From contig NZ_LR026978.1 of assembly GCF_900604315.1 (NCBI RefSeq), positions 372,001 through 436,000 of the forward strand: a stretch of 64,000 bases of DNA. The letters are read 5' to 3'. The position numbers and the translations under genes were made by a program. The notes under the pieces were generated by a model that was not told the DNA's origin, did no database searches, and saw only the letters and a list, made by a program, of their open reading frames with translations. Each line of letters starts with the position of its first letter. The stretch's first letter is position 1. This DNA is from [Erwinia] mediterraneensis. Its GTDB lineage: Bacteria; Pseudomonadota; Gammaproteobacteria; Enterobacterales; Enterobacteriaceae. This document shows positions 38,478 through 48,277 of this stretch, one piece after another.

Positions 38478-39752
38478 TCAGTACAGAAGCGTGCGTAACG
38501 TAGCCGCAGCTTCCGACTGCGCCAGCGTTTGCTGCTCGCCGGTGCGCAGATCTTTTACCACGACCTGTCCGGCGTTGACTTCATCTTCGCCCAGCACCAG
38601 CGCAATGCGCGCGCCCCACTTGTCCGCGCGGGCAAACTGCTTCTTGAAGTTTCCGCCGCCAAAGTTCGTCATTAACTTCAGTTCCGGCAGAGAATCACGC
38701 AGTTTTTCCGCAAGTTGCATCGCGGCGGACTGTACGCCCTGGCCGGAAGCGATAACATAGACATCAACAATACGTGTCGGTTCAAATTCCGGATTCACCG
38801 CCTGAACCAGCAGCACCAGACGCTCCATGCCCATGGCAAAGCCGACACCCGGCGTGGCACGCCCGCCCAGTTGCTCCACCAGGCCATCGTAACGGCCACC
38901 GGCACACACGGTGCCCTGCGCCCCCAGGCTGTTGGTGACCCACTCAAATACGGTACGGTTGTAGTAATCGAGGCCGCGCACCAGACGCGGGTTCACGCTG
39001 TAGGCGATACCGGCATCGTCCAGCAGGCCGCACAGTCCGGCGAAATGCTCGCGTGACGCCTCATCCAGATAATCACTCAGCGTCGGCGCATCATTCAGCA
39101 GTTGCTGCACTTCGGGATTCTTGCTGTCAAGCACGCGCAACGGATTGCTGTACATGCGGCGCTTACAGTCTTCATCCAGCTTTTCTTTGTGCTGTTCCAG
39201 GAAGGCCACCAGCGCATCACGGTAGTTCGCACGCGCTTCCAGCGAGCCGATAGAGTTGAGTTCAAGACGTACATGGCTGGCGATGCCCAGCGCTTTCCAC
39301 CAGCGCGCGGTCATCATAATCAGTTCGGCATCAATATCCGGCCCCTGCAGACCAAATACCTCAGCGCCAATCTGATGGAACTGACGGTAGCGGCCCTTTT
39401 GCGGACGCTCGTAACGGAACATTGGCCCCATGTACCAGAGTCGTTGCTCCTGGTTGTAAAGCAGACCATGCTCAATACCGGCGCGCACGCAGCCTGCGGT
39501 GCCTTCCGGACGCAAGGTCAGGCTTTCACCGTTGCGGTCATCAAAGGTGTACATCTCCTTTTCAACCACGTCGGTGACTTCACCGATAGCACGTTTAAAC
39601 AGCGGTGTGTGCTCAACCACAGGTAAACGAATTTCACTGTAGCCGTAACTGGCCAGAACCTGTTTGAGAATGCCTTCAATCCGTTGCCAGATGGCCGTAT
39701 CCGCAGGCAGGTAATCATTCATCCCGCGAATAGCTTGAATGTTCTTCGCCAC
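38478..39752 (-). CDS. hisS: Histidyl-tRNA synthetase
   Basis: HisRS charges tRNA-His. The 424-residue protein equals the E. coli length. It has class II motifs 1, 2 ([24 protein letters not shown]) and 3 ([14 protein letters not shown]) and the histidine-binding segments [12 protein letters not shown] and CAGGRYDGL. The C-terminal anticodon-binding domain contains [22 protein letters not shown]. It is downstream of ispG, with a structured intergenic region resembling the SroE position between them. Confidence 0.97.
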   Translation of the reverse strand: MAKNIQAIRGMNDYLPADTAIWQRIEGILKQVLASYGYSEIRLPVVEHTPLFKRAIGEVTDVVEKEMYTFDDRNGESLTLRPEGTAGCVRAGIEHGLLYNQEQRLWYMGPMFRYERPQKGRYRQFHQIGAEVFGLQGPDIDAELIMMTARWWKALGIASHVRLELNSIGSLEARANYRDALVAFLEQHKEKLDEDCKRRMYSNPLRVLDSKNPEVQQLLNDAPTLSDYLDEASREHFAGLCGLLDDAGIAYSVNPRLVRGLDYYNRTVFEWVTNSLGAQGTVCAGGRYDGLVEQLGGRATPGVGFAMGMERLVLLVQAVNPEFEPTRIVDVYVIASGQGVQSAAMQLAEKLRDSLPELKLMTNFGGGNFKKQFARADKWGARIALVLGEDEVNAGQVVVKDLRTGEQQTLAQSEAAATLRTLLY

Positions 39753-39859
39753 GTTAAAATCTCTTAATACAAAAAAACCTGTTGGGCATCATACCTTATG
39801 AGGATGAAACCGCACAGGTTCTGGCACAAAAGGAACGCGTGCCGGGCACGCGTCGTTCA
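39753..39859 (-). ncRNA. Structured ispG-hisS intergenic RNA, possible SroE
   Basis: On the minus strand a nested hairpin (outer stem AACCTGT / ACAGGTT at 39814-39820 and 39776-39782, inner pairing CATC / GATG) is followed by a run of T residues (39771-39777). In E. coli the small RNA SroE is encoded in exactly this ispG-hisS interval on the same strand. Position and strand support the call. I cannot compare sequences, so it could equally be a plain terminator or attenuator before hisS. Confidence 0.45.
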
Positions 39860-40981
39860 CTATTTTTCCAGCTGCTGCACGTTAATGCGGCGACTTTCAT
39901 CCATCATCAGCGCTTTGGCGCGAATACGGGTTTCCAGCTGGTTGATCATCTCTTCATTGTCGAGACGGTCACGCTGGCGTACGCCATCTTCATAGAAACC
40001 GCTCTTTTTATGACCGCCGGTCACGCCGAGAGTAGAAATGGTCGCTTCTCCCGGCCCGTTGACGACGCAGCCAATAATAGAGACATCCATCGGCGTGATG
40101 ATATCTTCCAGACGCTGTTCCAGCGCGTTCACGGTGCCGATAACGTCGAACTCCTGACGGGAACAGGTAGGACAGGCGATAAAGTTGATCCCACGCGAAC
40201 GGATACGCAGTGATTTCAGAATATCAAAGCCGACTTTCACCTCTTCCACCGGATCCGCCGCCAGCGAAATACGCAGCGTGTCGCCGATACCTTCCGAGAG
40301 CAGCAGACCAAGGCCGATGGCCGATTTGACCGCGCCAGCGCGCGCGCCGCCCGCTTCGGTGATACCGAGATGCAGCGGCTGGTCGATTTGCTTCGCCAGC
40401 AGACGATAGGACTCGACGGCGAGGAACACATCCGACGCCTTCACGCTGACTTTAAACTGATCGAAGTTCAGACGATCCAGATGATCCACATGACGCATGG
40501 CGGATTCCAGCAACGCCTGTGGCGTCGGCTCGCCATATTTTTCCTGCAGATCTTTTTCCAGCGATCCAGCATTCACGCCAATACGAATCGGGATATTTTT
40601 ATCCCGTGCACAGTCCACCACCTGGCGGATGCGCTCGTTATTGCCGATATTGCCCGGGTTGATACGCAGGCAGTCCACGCCATATTCGGCGACTTTCAGG
40701 GCGATGCGGTAGTCAAAATGGATATCAGCCACCAGCGGGACGTTCACCTGCTGTTTGATCAGCTTAAACGCCTCTGCGGCATCCATAGTGGGCACCGAAA
40801 CGCGGACAATATCTGCCCCAACGCGCTCAAGCGCTTTAATTTGATTAACCGTGGCTTCGACGTCTGTCGTGCGGGTATTCGTCATCGACTGGACGGCAAC
40901 AGGCGCGCCGTCGCCGATTGGCACCTTGCCGACGTAAATCCTCGTTGATTTGCGACGGATAATGGGTGCTTGGTTATGCAT
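39860..40981 (-). CDS. ispG: 4-hydroxy-3-methylbut-2-enyl-diphosphate synthase (flavodoxin) IspG
   Basis: IspG (GcpE) converts MEcPP to HMBPP in the MEP isoprenoid pathway, using a [4Fe-4S] cluster and flavodoxin. The 373-residue protein (E. coli 372) retains the three cluster cysteines and the glutamate ligand: [10 protein letters not shown] and [12 protein letters not shown]. The frame opens at 40996, but the start at 40981 ([12 protein letters not shown]) matches E. coli. It is an essential Fe-S enzyme, notable because the isc assembly genes in this window are largely missing. It sits between rodZ and hisS. Confidence 0.97.
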   Translation of the reverse strand: MHNQAPIIRRKSTRIYVGKVPIGDGAPVAVQSMTNTRTTDVEATVNQIKALERVGADIVRVSVPTMDAAEAFKLIKQQVNVPLVADIHFDYRIALKVAEYGVDCLRINPGNIGNNERIRQVVDCARDKNIPIRIGVNAGSLEKDLQEKYGEPTPQALLESAMRHVDHLDRLNFDQFKVSVKASDVFLAVESYRLLAKQIDQPLHLGITEAGGARAGAVKSAIGLGLLLSEGIGDTLRISLAADPVEEVKVGFDILKSLRIRSRGINFIACPTCSRQEFDVIGTVNALEQRLEDIITPMDVSIIGCVVNGPGEATISTLGVTGGHKKSGFYEDGVRQRDRLDNEEMINQLETRIRAKALMMDESRRINVQQLEK

Positions 40982-41019
40982 ATTTTCTCTCCACAATTGC
41001 CCCGGGACGCGATACAGCG

Positions 41020-42072
41020 TTATTGCGCACCCAATGTCAGGCGAGCAACCTGGTTATTACGGATAAAACGACTTAAATCAACCGGCTGGTTCTGATACTG
41101 AATCTGAACCGCAGCAGGCGCACCGATTTTCAGACGATAGGGTGCGGTACCGGCGAGGCTTAGTTTACCACCGCTACGTTGCAGTCCGCTGAAGAGTTTT
41201 TTACCGGTCGCATCGGTCACTTCCAGCCAGCAGTCGGCGTTAAAGTTCATTACCACGGCGTTAGGATCGCCAGCAGGCTGATTAAGTTCAGCATTGCCCA
41301 CCGGCAGCTGACCGTTGCTGCTCTCCGCCGGTGCCGGGGTCAGGTTCGCCCCACTATCCACCGGGGCCTGACTCGGAGACACCACTGCACTGTTCGCCGC
41401 AGAAGGCGCAGCAGCAGTGTTGGCCGGAGCGGGATTAGGGGTGCCGTTGCCGGTCGGCGCTGTCGGGGCCGGCGTGGTCGGTGCGGCAGTGGCGGCGGCG
41501 TTATCCGTCGGGGCTAACGCGCTGTTATCGTCCGGCGCAGAGGGCGCTGCATTATCTGTGCTCGGATCGCTGCTACCGCTGTCGGTCAGCGGAATCGACT
41601 GACCTGCGTCTTCACTGCTGACGTTTTGATCGGCCAGCGACACCAGATCATCCTGTGAGGCTTTATGGTTCTGCCACCACCAGGCACCGGTCAGGCCGAT
41701 AACCACGAAGATCACCAGCCAGGTAAAAATCATTAACCAGCCATCACGTTTCTTGCGACGCTTGCCCAGCGAGAAGCTCTGCATGGGCTCAATTTTGGCC
41801 GCCCGCACCGGTGCCTGTTTGGCCATCATCGGCAGCAGTTCATCTTCAGGAACATGCACCAGGCGAGCGTAAGAGCGGATGTAACCCCGCAGGAAGGTGG
41901 ATGCTAAATCCGCGGGCGATCTGTCTTCCTCAATATCCCGCACGGTAGAGAGTTTCAGGCACAGACGTTCAGCAACGTTTTGCTGCGTCAACCCCATCTG
42001 CTCACGGGCCAGACGCAGGCGTTCACCTGTGGAATGTACTGCAGTTTTATCTTCAGTGGCTTCAGTATTCAT
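41020..42072 (-). CDS. rodZ: Cytoskeletal protein RodZ
   Basis: RodZ anchors MreB filaments to the inner membrane and maintains rod shape. The 350-residue protein has an N-terminal helix-turn-helix of the XRE type ([32 protein letters not shown]), a basic juxtamembrane stretch ([10 protein letters not shown]), and one membrane helix (about residues 112-130). A long Ala/Pro/Thr/Ser-rich periplasmic linker (about 150-260) and a C-terminal beta domain ([18 protein letters not shown]) follow. The linker is low-complexity and longer than in E. coli RodZ (337 residues in total). It overlaps the end of pilW by 11 bases. Confidence 0.95.
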   Translation of the reverse strand: MNTEATEDKTAVHSTGERLRLAREQMGLTQQNVAERLCLKLSTVRDIEEDRSPADLASTFLRGYIRSYARLVHVPEDELLPMMAKQAPVRAAKIEPMQSFSLGKRRKKRDGWLMIFTWLVIFVVIGLTGAWWWQNHKASQDDLVSLADQNVSSEDAGQSIPLTDSGSSDPSTDNAAPSAPDDNSALAPTDNAAATAAPTTPAPTAPTGNGTPNPAPANTAAAPSAANSAVVSPSQAPVDSGANLTPAPAESSNGQLPVGNAELNQPAGDPNAVVMNFNADCWLEVTDATGKKLFSGLQRSGGKLSLAGTAPYRLKIGAPAAVQIQYQNQPVDLSRFIRNNQVARLTLGAQ

Positions 42073-42796
42073 TAGCTAAATAACGCTGGTACTGTATCGA
42101 TTGTGGAAAACTTCGCGCCAACTGGTCACCGTAACGTGTTACGTCAGCAGCGTGACTCTGTTGTGCGGCGAAACGAATCTTTAACCACAGACTTTCTGCC
42201 GTTGCAGGAAGAGCGTGATCAAATACCTGTAACAAAAGCTGCGTTGCTGCCAGCTCTCGCTTTTCATAATGCCTTTCAGCCTCTTTCAGCAGAGATGTTC
42301 CTTTATCCCGATCGGCCTGCAGCGCGGCGAGCAATCTTTGCCGTGCGGCGGAAAACCTGCCCGACTTTAAATAACAATAGCCGGAGAGTTCAAGCCCATC
42401 ACTGCGCGCACCGGCTTCCTGCGCAGATATTGCCCGGTTAAACTGTTGATGCGCTTCATCATACTGCCCTAAAGCACAGAGAAACGCACCGTAATTGTTA
42501 GCCACATAGCCATTTGACGGCGCCAGTGCCAGAGCACGCTGATAATAACGGCGCGTTTCAGCGTGGTTCCCCTGCATCTGCCAGAGACGCGCCAGCGCCA
42601 GCGGCACGCGATAATCGCGCGGTGCGGCCTGTTCAGCGCGCAACAGATTACGTTGCGCGGCCTGATAATGGTGGCGGGCCAGATAGTGCAGGCCCAGCTG
42701 TAAACGCACTTCCGCCGTACCGCGCGACGCGGGCTGGCTGACACACCCGGTTACAACAAACAGACTCAGTATAACGCCCGGTAATCCCCTGGCCAT
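42062..42796 (-). CDS. pilW: Type IV pilus biogenesis/stability lipoprotein PilW
   Basis: A 244-residue TPR lipoprotein of the PilW/PilF family. In pilus-bearing bacteria the family assembles or stabilises the PilQ secretin; in enterics the role is less clear. The lipobox VVTGC is near residue 18, and TPR units include [26 protein letters not shown] and [39 protein letters not shown]. The frame is open to 42868, but the ATG at 42796 follows a near-perfect AGGAGG site and gives a proper signal peptide. It lies between rlmN and rodZ, as yfgA-yfgB neighbours do in related genomes. Confidence 0.9.
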   Translation of the reverse strand: MARGLPGVILSLFVVTGCVSQPASRGTAEVRLQLGLHYLARHHYQAAQRNLLRAEQAAPRDYRVPLALARLWQMQGNHAETRRYYQRALALAPSNGYVANNYGAFLCALGQYDEAHQQFNRAISAQEAGARSDGLELSGYCYLKSGRFSAARQRLLAALQADRDKGTSLLKEAERHYEKRELAATQLLLQVFDHALPATAESLWLKIRFAAQQSHAADVTRYGDQLARSFPQSIQYQRYLANEY

Positions 42797-42891
42797 GTTG
42801 CCTCCTGTTCCCTCAGAAGCCTTCTCCTTAACTTGCTCTCCTGCAAGACTGGCACGGGACAGGTCCACGGAAAACCCGCAGACCTCAGCTT

Positions 42892-44061
42892 TCAGAGCGC
42901 CTTCACAGATATCGGCTCACCCGCCATTTTTTTGCGCATCGTACGTTTGGTACGGTCGATAACGTCACCTGCCAGCTGACCACAGGCAGCATCGATATCA
43001 TCGCCACGGGTTTTACGGACGATCGTGGTGAAACCATATTCCATCAACACTTTAGCGAAGCGGTCTACCCGGCTGTTAGAGCTGCGGCCATAAGGCGCGC
43101 CCGGGAAGGGGTTCCACGGAATCAGGTTAATTTTCGACGGCGTATCCTTCAGCAGCGCAGCCAGCTGATGGGCATCATCGGTGCTGTCGTTAACGTGATC
43201 CAGCATCACATATTCGATGGTCACCCGGCCCTGATTGGCGTTGGATTTCGCCAGATAACGCTTAACCGCATCCAGGAAGGTCGCGATGTTATATTTTTTA
43301 TTGATCGGCACGATCTCATCGCGCAGCTTGTCATTGGCCGCATGCAGCGAGATTGCCAGTGCAACGTCAATCATGTCGCCCAGCTTATCCAGCGCCGGAA
43401 CCACACCGGAGGTTGACAGCGTGACGCGGCGTTTCGACAGGCCAAAGCCGAAGTCATCCAGCATGATTTCCATCGCTGGCACAACGTTGTTCAGGTTGAG
43501 CAGCGGTTCGCCCATGCCCATCATCACCACGTTGGTGATCGGACGCTGACCGGTGACGCGGGCGGCGCCAATGATTTTCGCCGCACGCCATACCTGGCCG
43601 ATAATTTCAGACACACGCAGGTTACGGTTAAAGCCCTGCTGCGCGGTTGAGCAGAACTTACACTCGAGGGCGCATCCCACCTGAGATGAGACGCAGAGCG
43701 TGGCGCGATCGTCTTCCGGGATATACACCGTTTCCACCAGCTGATCGCCAACCCGGATCGCCCATTTAATGGTGCCATCGGCAGAACGTTTCTCTTCCGC
43801 CACTTCCGGCGCACGGATTTCCGTGAGCTGCATCAGCTTCGCGCGCAGCGCTTTGTTGATATCGGTCATCTGCTCGAAATCATCACAGCAGTAGTGATAG
43901 ATCCATTTCATCACCTGATCAGCGCGGAATGGCTTTTCACCGAGAGAGACGAAGAACTCGCGCATTTGCTGGCGATTGAGATCCAGCAGGTTAATTTTTT
44001 CGCTTTTGGGGGAAACAATCGCGGGGGAAGCGGACGACGGCGACACAATCTGTTCGGACAT
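42892..44061 (-). CDS. rlmN: 23S rRNA/tRNA adenine-C2 methyltransferase RlmN
   Basis: RlmN is a radical-SAM enzyme methylating A2503 of 23S rRNA and A37 of several tRNAs. The 389-residue protein (E. coli 384) has the CxxxCxxC cluster motif in [19 protein letters not shown]. The mechanistic methyl-carrying cysteine is in [18 protein letters not shown], and the conserved [12 protein letters not shown] is present. It depends on a [4Fe-4S] cluster. The gene lies upstream of pilW-rodZ-ispG-hisS, as in E. coli. Confidence 0.96.
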   Translation of the reverse strand: MSEQIVSPSSASPAIVSPKSEKINLLDLNRQQMREFFVSLGEKPFRADQVMKWIYHYCCDDFEQMTDINKALRAKLMQLTEIRAPEVAEEKRSADGTIKWAIRVGDQLVETVYIPEDDRATLCVSSQVGCALECKFCSTAQQGFNRNLRVSEIIGQVWRAAKIIGAARVTGQRPITNVVMMGMGEPLLNLNNVVPAMEIMLDDFGFGLSKRRVTLSTSGVVPALDKLGDMIDVALAISLHAANDKLRDEIVPINKKYNIATFLDAVKRYLAKSNANQGRVTIEYVMLDHVNDSTDDAHQLAALLKDTPSKINLIPWNPFPGAPYGRSSNSRVDRFAKVLMEYGFTTIVRKTRGDDIDAACGQLAGDVIDRTKRTMRKKMAGEPISVKAL

Positions 44062-44111
44062 AATTTTCTCTGGCCTCGTTGTTACACGTTATGGCTCTGG
44101 TTAAGGATAGG

Positions 44112-44152
44112 AAAAAAACAACGCCCTCGCTGAGGTGTCTCAACAAGGGCGC
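44112..44152 (-). terminator. Terminator between ndk and rlmN
   Basis: On the minus strand an imperfect stem CGCCCTTGTTGAG / CTCAGCGAGGGCG with a short loop is followed by TTGTTTTTTT. It lies about 100 bases past the ndk stop and 50 bases before the rlmN start. Confidence 0.75.
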
Positions 44153-44248
44153 GTAATTGTACAACATCTTCAGCCTGATGCCAGGGTGGAGGGCTGCACA
44201 GGCGTAATTATTTGTAAACCACAGCCTCCACCCGGCGGGTGCTGATGA

Positions 44249-44680
44249 TTAACGGGTACGCGGGCAGATTTCGTTTTCGCCGAAGAAGAAGGCGATTTCG
44301 CGTGCCGCAGATTCCTGAGAATCGGAACCGTGGGTGGCGTTTTCAGTGAAGCTGTCTGCGTAATCTGCACGCAGCGTACCTGCCAGCGCATTCGCCGGGT
44401 TGGTCGCGCCCATCAGGTCACGGTGACGCTGAACGGCATTTTCGCCTTCCAGTACGGTCACGACGATCGGGCCAGAGGTCATGAATTCAACCAGACCGTC
44501 AAAGAAAGGTTTGCCCTGGTGCTCAGCGTAGAAGCCTTCAGCCTGCTCTTTGCTCAGATGCAGCATTTTAGCCGCAACGATTTTAAAACCTGCGCTTTCG
44601 AAACGGTTATAGATAGCGCCAATCACATTTTTAGCGACTGCGTTCGGCTTAATGATGGAAAAAGTACGTTCGATTGTCAT
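44249..44680 (-). CDS. ndk: Nucleoside diphosphate kinase
   Basis: Ndk equilibrates nucleoside di- and triphosphates by a phosphohistidine ping-pong mechanism. The 143-residue protein equals the E. coli length. It has [14 protein letters not shown] at the N-terminus, the active-site His in [17 protein letters not shown] (about residue 117) and the C-terminal CPRTR. It is transcribed toward rlmN. pbpC and yfhM, which follow in E. coli between ndk and sseA, are absent. Confidence 0.97.
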   Translation of the reverse strand: MTIERTFSIIKPNAVAKNVIGAIYNRFESAGFKIVAAKMLHLSKEQAEGFYAEHQGKPFFDGLVEFMTSGPIVVTVLEGENAVQRHRDLMGATNPANALAGTLRADYADSFTENATHGSDSQESAAREIAFFFGENEICPRTR

Positions 44681-45108
44681 ATTGACCTCTGTCTTGACTA
44701 ACCTGAAGAAACCGGGAACCCACTCCCGGTAAGAAAACGCGCCGATTATAGGAAGAACAACGCCTGTTGCCTATGCGCGATCGGCGGTTTTATGGAAAAT
44801 ATTGACGTTAATCAGCGCGAGCCCACAAGAAATATGCGCTACCTCAGCTTTATTGCGCTGTAACCGCACCCGCTGCCCGCTGCTCTGCTTCATTTATAAC
44901 CACCAGCCGCGCTGCGCTGGCGACTGAAGTGCAGAAAGAGCGATAACGGAGTGTGTTTGTTCGCCAGGTGGTAGTGCCGGTTCGGGAAGATCCAGTGACT
45001 TTGTTGAGCAATTTCACAGCGCTGCGTTAATTTAATCAACGCTGCCCTTGAGATAGCCTGCACATTCCCGGAAACTGAACCCTTTCCCGATGATGAAAAG
45101 AGGTTGCT
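44681..45108. other. Gene-free ndk-sseA interval
   Basis: The 428 bases hold no credible ORF. In E. coli pbpC and yfhM occupy this interval, and the RyfA RNA is, as I recall, encoded close to sseA. Here the segment around 44940-45010 contains self-complementary G/C-rich patches and could encode an RNA, but I could not establish a terminator or promoter. It should also carry the ndk and sseA promoters. The sseA Shine-Dalgarno AAGAGG lies at its right end. Confidence 0.35.
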
Positions 45109-45951
45109 ATGTCAGCTCCCCTGTTTGTGTCCGTTGAATGGTTAAATGAACATTACACCGAGGAAAACGTACAGGTACTGGATGCGCGTATGTTGCCGCC
45201 CGGTCAGGAGGCGTTTCGCGACATTACCGCTGAATATCTGGCTGGCCACCTGCCGAACGCCGCCTTTTTTAATATTGAAGCGCTTTCCGATCACACCAGC
45301 CCTTACCCGCATATGATGCCGCGCGCAGAAACCTTTGCCGTTGTCATGCGCGAACTGGGCGTCAGCAGCGACAAACATCTGGTGGTCTATGACGAAGGCA
45401 ATCTGTTTTCCGCGCCGCGCGCCTGGTGGATGCTGCGCGCTTTTGGCGTGGAGCAGGTATCGCTGCTTGCCGGTGGCCTGGAAGCGTGGCGATCCGCCGG
45501 ACTGCCGCTGGCGACAGGCCTGGTAACGCTGCCGGAAGCGGAATTTGAAGCGAAGTTCGATGCCAGCCAGGTGAAACGTCTTACCGACGTCCTGCTGATC
45601 AGCCATGAAGGGTCGGCGCAGATTGTGGATGCGCGGGCGGCGAATCGCTTTAATGCCGAAGTTGACGAACCGCGTCCAGGCCTGCGCCGTGGTCATATCC
45701 CTGGCAGCCGCAACCTGCCCTGGAACCAGCTGGTGGAACAGGGCCAGCTGAAGCCGGAAGCGGAACTGCGTACTCTTTTTGCCCGGGCCGGTGTCGATAT
45801 CGACCAGCCGGTCGTTGCCAGCTGTGGATCGGGCGTGACGGCAGCAGTAGTGATTCTGGCGCTGACGGCGCTGGGAGTACGCAATGTGGCACTCTACGAC
45901 GGCTCCTGGGGGGAATGGGGCAGCCGTGACGATCTGCCCATTGCGCCATAA
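45109..45951 (+). CDS. sseA: 3-mercaptopyruvate sulfurtransferase SseA
   Basis: SseA transfers sulfane sulfur from 3-mercaptopyruvate to thiols or cyanide. The 280-residue protein (E. coli 281) has two rhodanese domains. The second has the active-site loop CGSGVTAAV (Cys near residue 238), the sequence typical of mercaptopyruvate rather than thiosulfate sulfurtransferases. An AAGAGG Shine-Dalgarno precedes the ATG. It converges on sseB. Confidence 0.96.
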   Translation: MSAPLFVSVEWLNEHYTEENVQVLDARMLPPGQEAFRDITAEYLAGHLPNAAFFNIEALSDHTSPYPHMMPRAETFAVVMRELGVSSDKHLVVYDEGNLFSAPRAWWMLRAFGVEQVSLLAGGLEAWRSAGLPLATGLVTLPEAEFEAKFDASQVKRLTDVLLISHEGSAQIVDARAANRFNAEVDEPRPGLRRGHIPGSRNLPWNQLVEQGQLKPEAELRTLFARAGVDIDQPVVASCGSGVTAAVVILALTALGVRNVALYDGSWGEWGSRDDLPIAP

Positions 45952-45983
45952 GATGCGGACGCGGTCAGCTGACCGCGTCTGCC

Positions 45984-46748
45984 TTACAGGATGCGCTCAC
46001 TGCCTTTGAAATCACGCAGAAAGCTGCCCCAGCGGCGTTCATAAAAAGGCGGGATATGGGCAGTAAAAAAGTGGCTGATGCCACGATCTTCGGCCACGAC
46101 CTGACAAATATCGACGGGCGCATCATCAGGTAAAGTATCGGTGGCAACACTGCCTGCCGCCTGAATAATCGCCTCGATATCACTGTCCGCTTCAATGCCG
46201 ATCAACAAATTCGGCTGCTCATCAGCGCTTTCCCGGATACTGGCGACAAAGGCGCGACGCACCTGTTTATATTTACTGAACAGCTGGGTGAGCGAATCGA
46301 TCATCTGCGCAGGCGGCTCGGCCACTTCCGACAGCAGCAGCTGATGCCCGCCCTCCAGGACCTTCTGTTCACTCAGCGCATTCCCCGTTTCATCCAGCAG
46401 ATGGGCAATTTCCGCCGCGGTAAACTCCTTCCCTGTGGGCAGTTTGGGATTGAGAAACAGTGTTTCCCCCAGCGTCATTTCAAACAACGTGCGCACCGGC
46501 ATTCTGACGTAAGATTGCTCATCGCTGGTGGCTTCCGCCATCGCCTCTTCCGAACTGAAAAAAGGAATGATGCTGGTGCCATCCTCTTTTTCCCAGTGTT
46601 GCAGGTCGACCGGGGTGCTGGCATCCAGCTGTGCGGCACTGCTTTCGCCGGGGATCCAGGCGTCAGCCGCTAACAGCAGTTGAAAAAATTCCGGACGGTG
46701 AGCCGGTTCGGTCGCCGCCAGCTTCAGTACCTCTTCAAGACGGTTCAT
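45984..46748 (-). CDS. sseB: Enhanced serine sensitivity protein SseB
   Basis: A 254-residue cytoplasmic protein of the SseB family (SseB N- and C-terminal domains), similar in length to E. coli SseB (258). Conserved parts are PAHRPEFFQLLLAADAWIPGE, TSIIPFFSSEEAMAEAT and the C-terminal FFTAHIPPFYERRWGSFLRDFKGSERIL. Overexpression affects serine tolerance in E. coli, and its biochemical role is unknown. It lies downstream of pepB. Confidence 0.93.
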   Translation of the reverse strand: MNRLEEVLKLAATEPAHRPEFFQLLLAADAWIPGESSAAQLDASTPVDLQHWEKEDGTSIIPFFSSEEAMAEATSDEQSYVRMPVRTLFEMTLGETLFLNPKLPTGKEFTAAEIAHLLDETGNALSEQKVLEGGHQLLLSEVAEPPAQMIDSLTQLFSKYKQVRRAFVASIRESADEQPNLLIGIEADSDIEAIIQAAGSVATDTLPDDAPVDICQVVAEDRGISHFFTAHIPPFYERRWGSFLRDFKGSERIL

Positions 46749-46770
46749 GTTTGCCTTTCTGAATTAACAA

Positions 46771-46792
46771 GGCAGGCGACAGCGCGCCTGCC
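46771..46792 (-). terminator. Hairpin after pepB
   Basis: A perfect 8-bp stem GGCAGGCG / CGCCTGCC with a 6-base loop lies 14 bases past the pepB stop on the minus strand and is followed only by TTGTTAATT. It is a weak terminator or an mRNA 3'-end stabiliser between pepB and sseB. Confidence 0.5.
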
Positions 46793-46806
46793 TGAATGAG
46801 CGAAAT

Positions 46807-48093
46807 TTATTTAAGCAGCATGTTTGCCAGAGTACGCACACCCAGCCCGGTGGCGCCGGCGGACCACTGATCCACGGCGCCTTTACGGTAGGTGGCGGAA
46901 CAGTCGATATGCAGCCAGCCCTGCTGATACTTCTCAACAAAATGCGACAGGAAAGCCGCGGCGCTGCTGGCACCGGCGGAATGTGCCGGGCTGGCGATAT
47001 TATTGAGATCGGCAAAGTTGGACGGCAGATGGTTGCGATGGAACTCCGCCAGCGGCAGACGCCAGAACGGCTCGTTCTCGCTGGCCGCGCTGCCCATTAG
47101 CGACTGCGCCAGCACATCATCAAAGGTAAAGAGTGCATGATAATCGTTGCCAAGCGCGGTTTTCGCTGCACCGGTCAGGGTGGCAGCATCGATCAGCAGT
47201 TCAGGTTGCTGCGCGCTGGCGTCAATCAGCCCGTCCGCCAGCACCAGGCGTCCTTCGGCATCGGTGTTCATCACCTCGACCGTTTTGCCGTTGCGGTACT
47301 TAATGATGTCGCCCAGCCTGAAGGCGTTGCCGCTGACCATATTGTCGGCGCAGCAGAGGTAGAGCTTCACACGCTTTTGCAGGCCACGGGCAATCGCCAG
47401 CGCCAGTGCGCCAGTGACAGTCGCCGCGCCGCCCATGTCCGACTTCATTGAGTCCATAAAGCTGCTCTGCTTCAGGCTGTAGCCGCCGGTATCGAAGGTA
47501 ATGCCTTTACCCACCAGGCAGGCATACACCGGCTCTTTCTCATTACCGCTGGGGTTAAAGTCGAGCGCCAGCAACACCGGCGCACGGCTGGAGCCGCGTC
47601 CAACGGTATGCAGCCCCATATAACCCTGTTCGCGCAGATCTTCGCCTTTGGTGATGCGATATGTCACCGCTTTGCCGCCCACATCACTGAGCAGATCGAC
47701 CGCGCTGCGCGCCAGCTGCTCTGGCCCCAGCTCTTCCGCCGGCAGGTTGATGGTGTTGCGTACCCAGTCAATCACCTTCAGGCGGCGATCCAGTTCAGCC
47801 TGGTCATTCTCACTCAGCGGCGCCCATACGATCTGACGCTGACCTTTCGGGTTACGATACCCCTGCCAGAAGGCCCAGCTTTTCTCCAGGTCCCAGCCTT
47901 CTCCGCTCAGCGCGACATGACGAATGCCCTGACCGTCGATTTTACGTGCTGCGCTCTGGATAGTGTTGAGTGGCTCACTGCCAGTCAGGTGGAGCGTTAT
48001 GCCCGCATCACTGCTACTCAGGATCGCTTTCTCGCCCCAGCGCGCATCGGCCGCCAGGGTACTGAGCATAATATTCATGGGTTGTGTGGTCAT
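46807..48093 (-). CDS. pepB: Aminopeptidase B PepB
   Basis: PepB is a leucyl-aminopeptidase-family (M17) enzyme that removes N-terminal residues and contributes to Cys-Gly turnover. The 428-residue protein (E. coli 427) has the metal- and substrate-binding motifs [26 protein letters not shown], and [17 protein letters not shown], the M17 signature. In E. coli it is the last gene of the isc region after iscX. Here it follows iscS directly, but a terminator and about 110 bases of its own leader separate the two. It must therefore rely on its own promoter. Confidence 0.96.
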   Translation of the reverse strand: MTTQPMNIMLSTLAADARWGEKAILSSSDAGITLHLTGSEPLNTIQSAARKIDGQGIRHVALSGEGWDLEKSWAFWQGYRNPKGQRQIVWAPLSENDQAELDRRLKVIDWVRNTINLPAEELGPEQLARSAVDLLSDVGGKAVTYRITKGEDLREQGYMGLHTVGRGSSRAPVLLALDFNPSGNEKEPVYACLVGKGITFDTGGYSLKQSSFMDSMKSDMGGAATVTGALALAIARGLQKRVKLYLCCADNMVSGNAFRLGDIIKYRNGKTVEVMNTDAEGRLVLADGLIDASAQQPELLIDAATLTGAAKTALGNDYHALFTFDDVLAQSLMGSAASENEPFWRLPLAEFHRNHLPSNFADLNNIASPAHSAGASSAAAFLSHFVEKYQQGWLHIDCSATYRKGAVDQWSAGATGLGVRTLANMLLK

Positions 48094-48210
48094 CGCGTGG
48101 CTCCTTATGCGTTATGTATCGTTATCCAGCCAAACTAACAGAATCGGGAGGGAAATATTATCCGCTGCCGCGTTCTTTCTTGTTACGACATCGTACTGCA
48201 TGAAAGCGAA

Positions 48211-48245
48211 AACGGGCCAGAAGATCATCCTGGCCCGTTGAAAAA
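48211..48245 (-). terminator. Intrinsic terminator closing the iscRS unit
   Basis: On the minus strand a perfect 10-bp stem AACGGGCCAG / CTGGCCCGTT with a 9-base loop is followed by TTCG. It lies 38 bases past the iscS stop, where E. coli would continue into iscU. It isolates iscRS from pepB. Confidence 0.75.
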
Positions 48246-48277
48246 GTCGGCATCTTACATTACAGCAGGAGGCTCAC

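Noticed and set aside
48246..48277. Possible frameshift hiding the normal IscS C-terminus
   Set aside because: All three frames downstream of the stop were read, and none encodes the LWEMYKQGVDL-type tail, so this is a true loss and not a sequencing slip.
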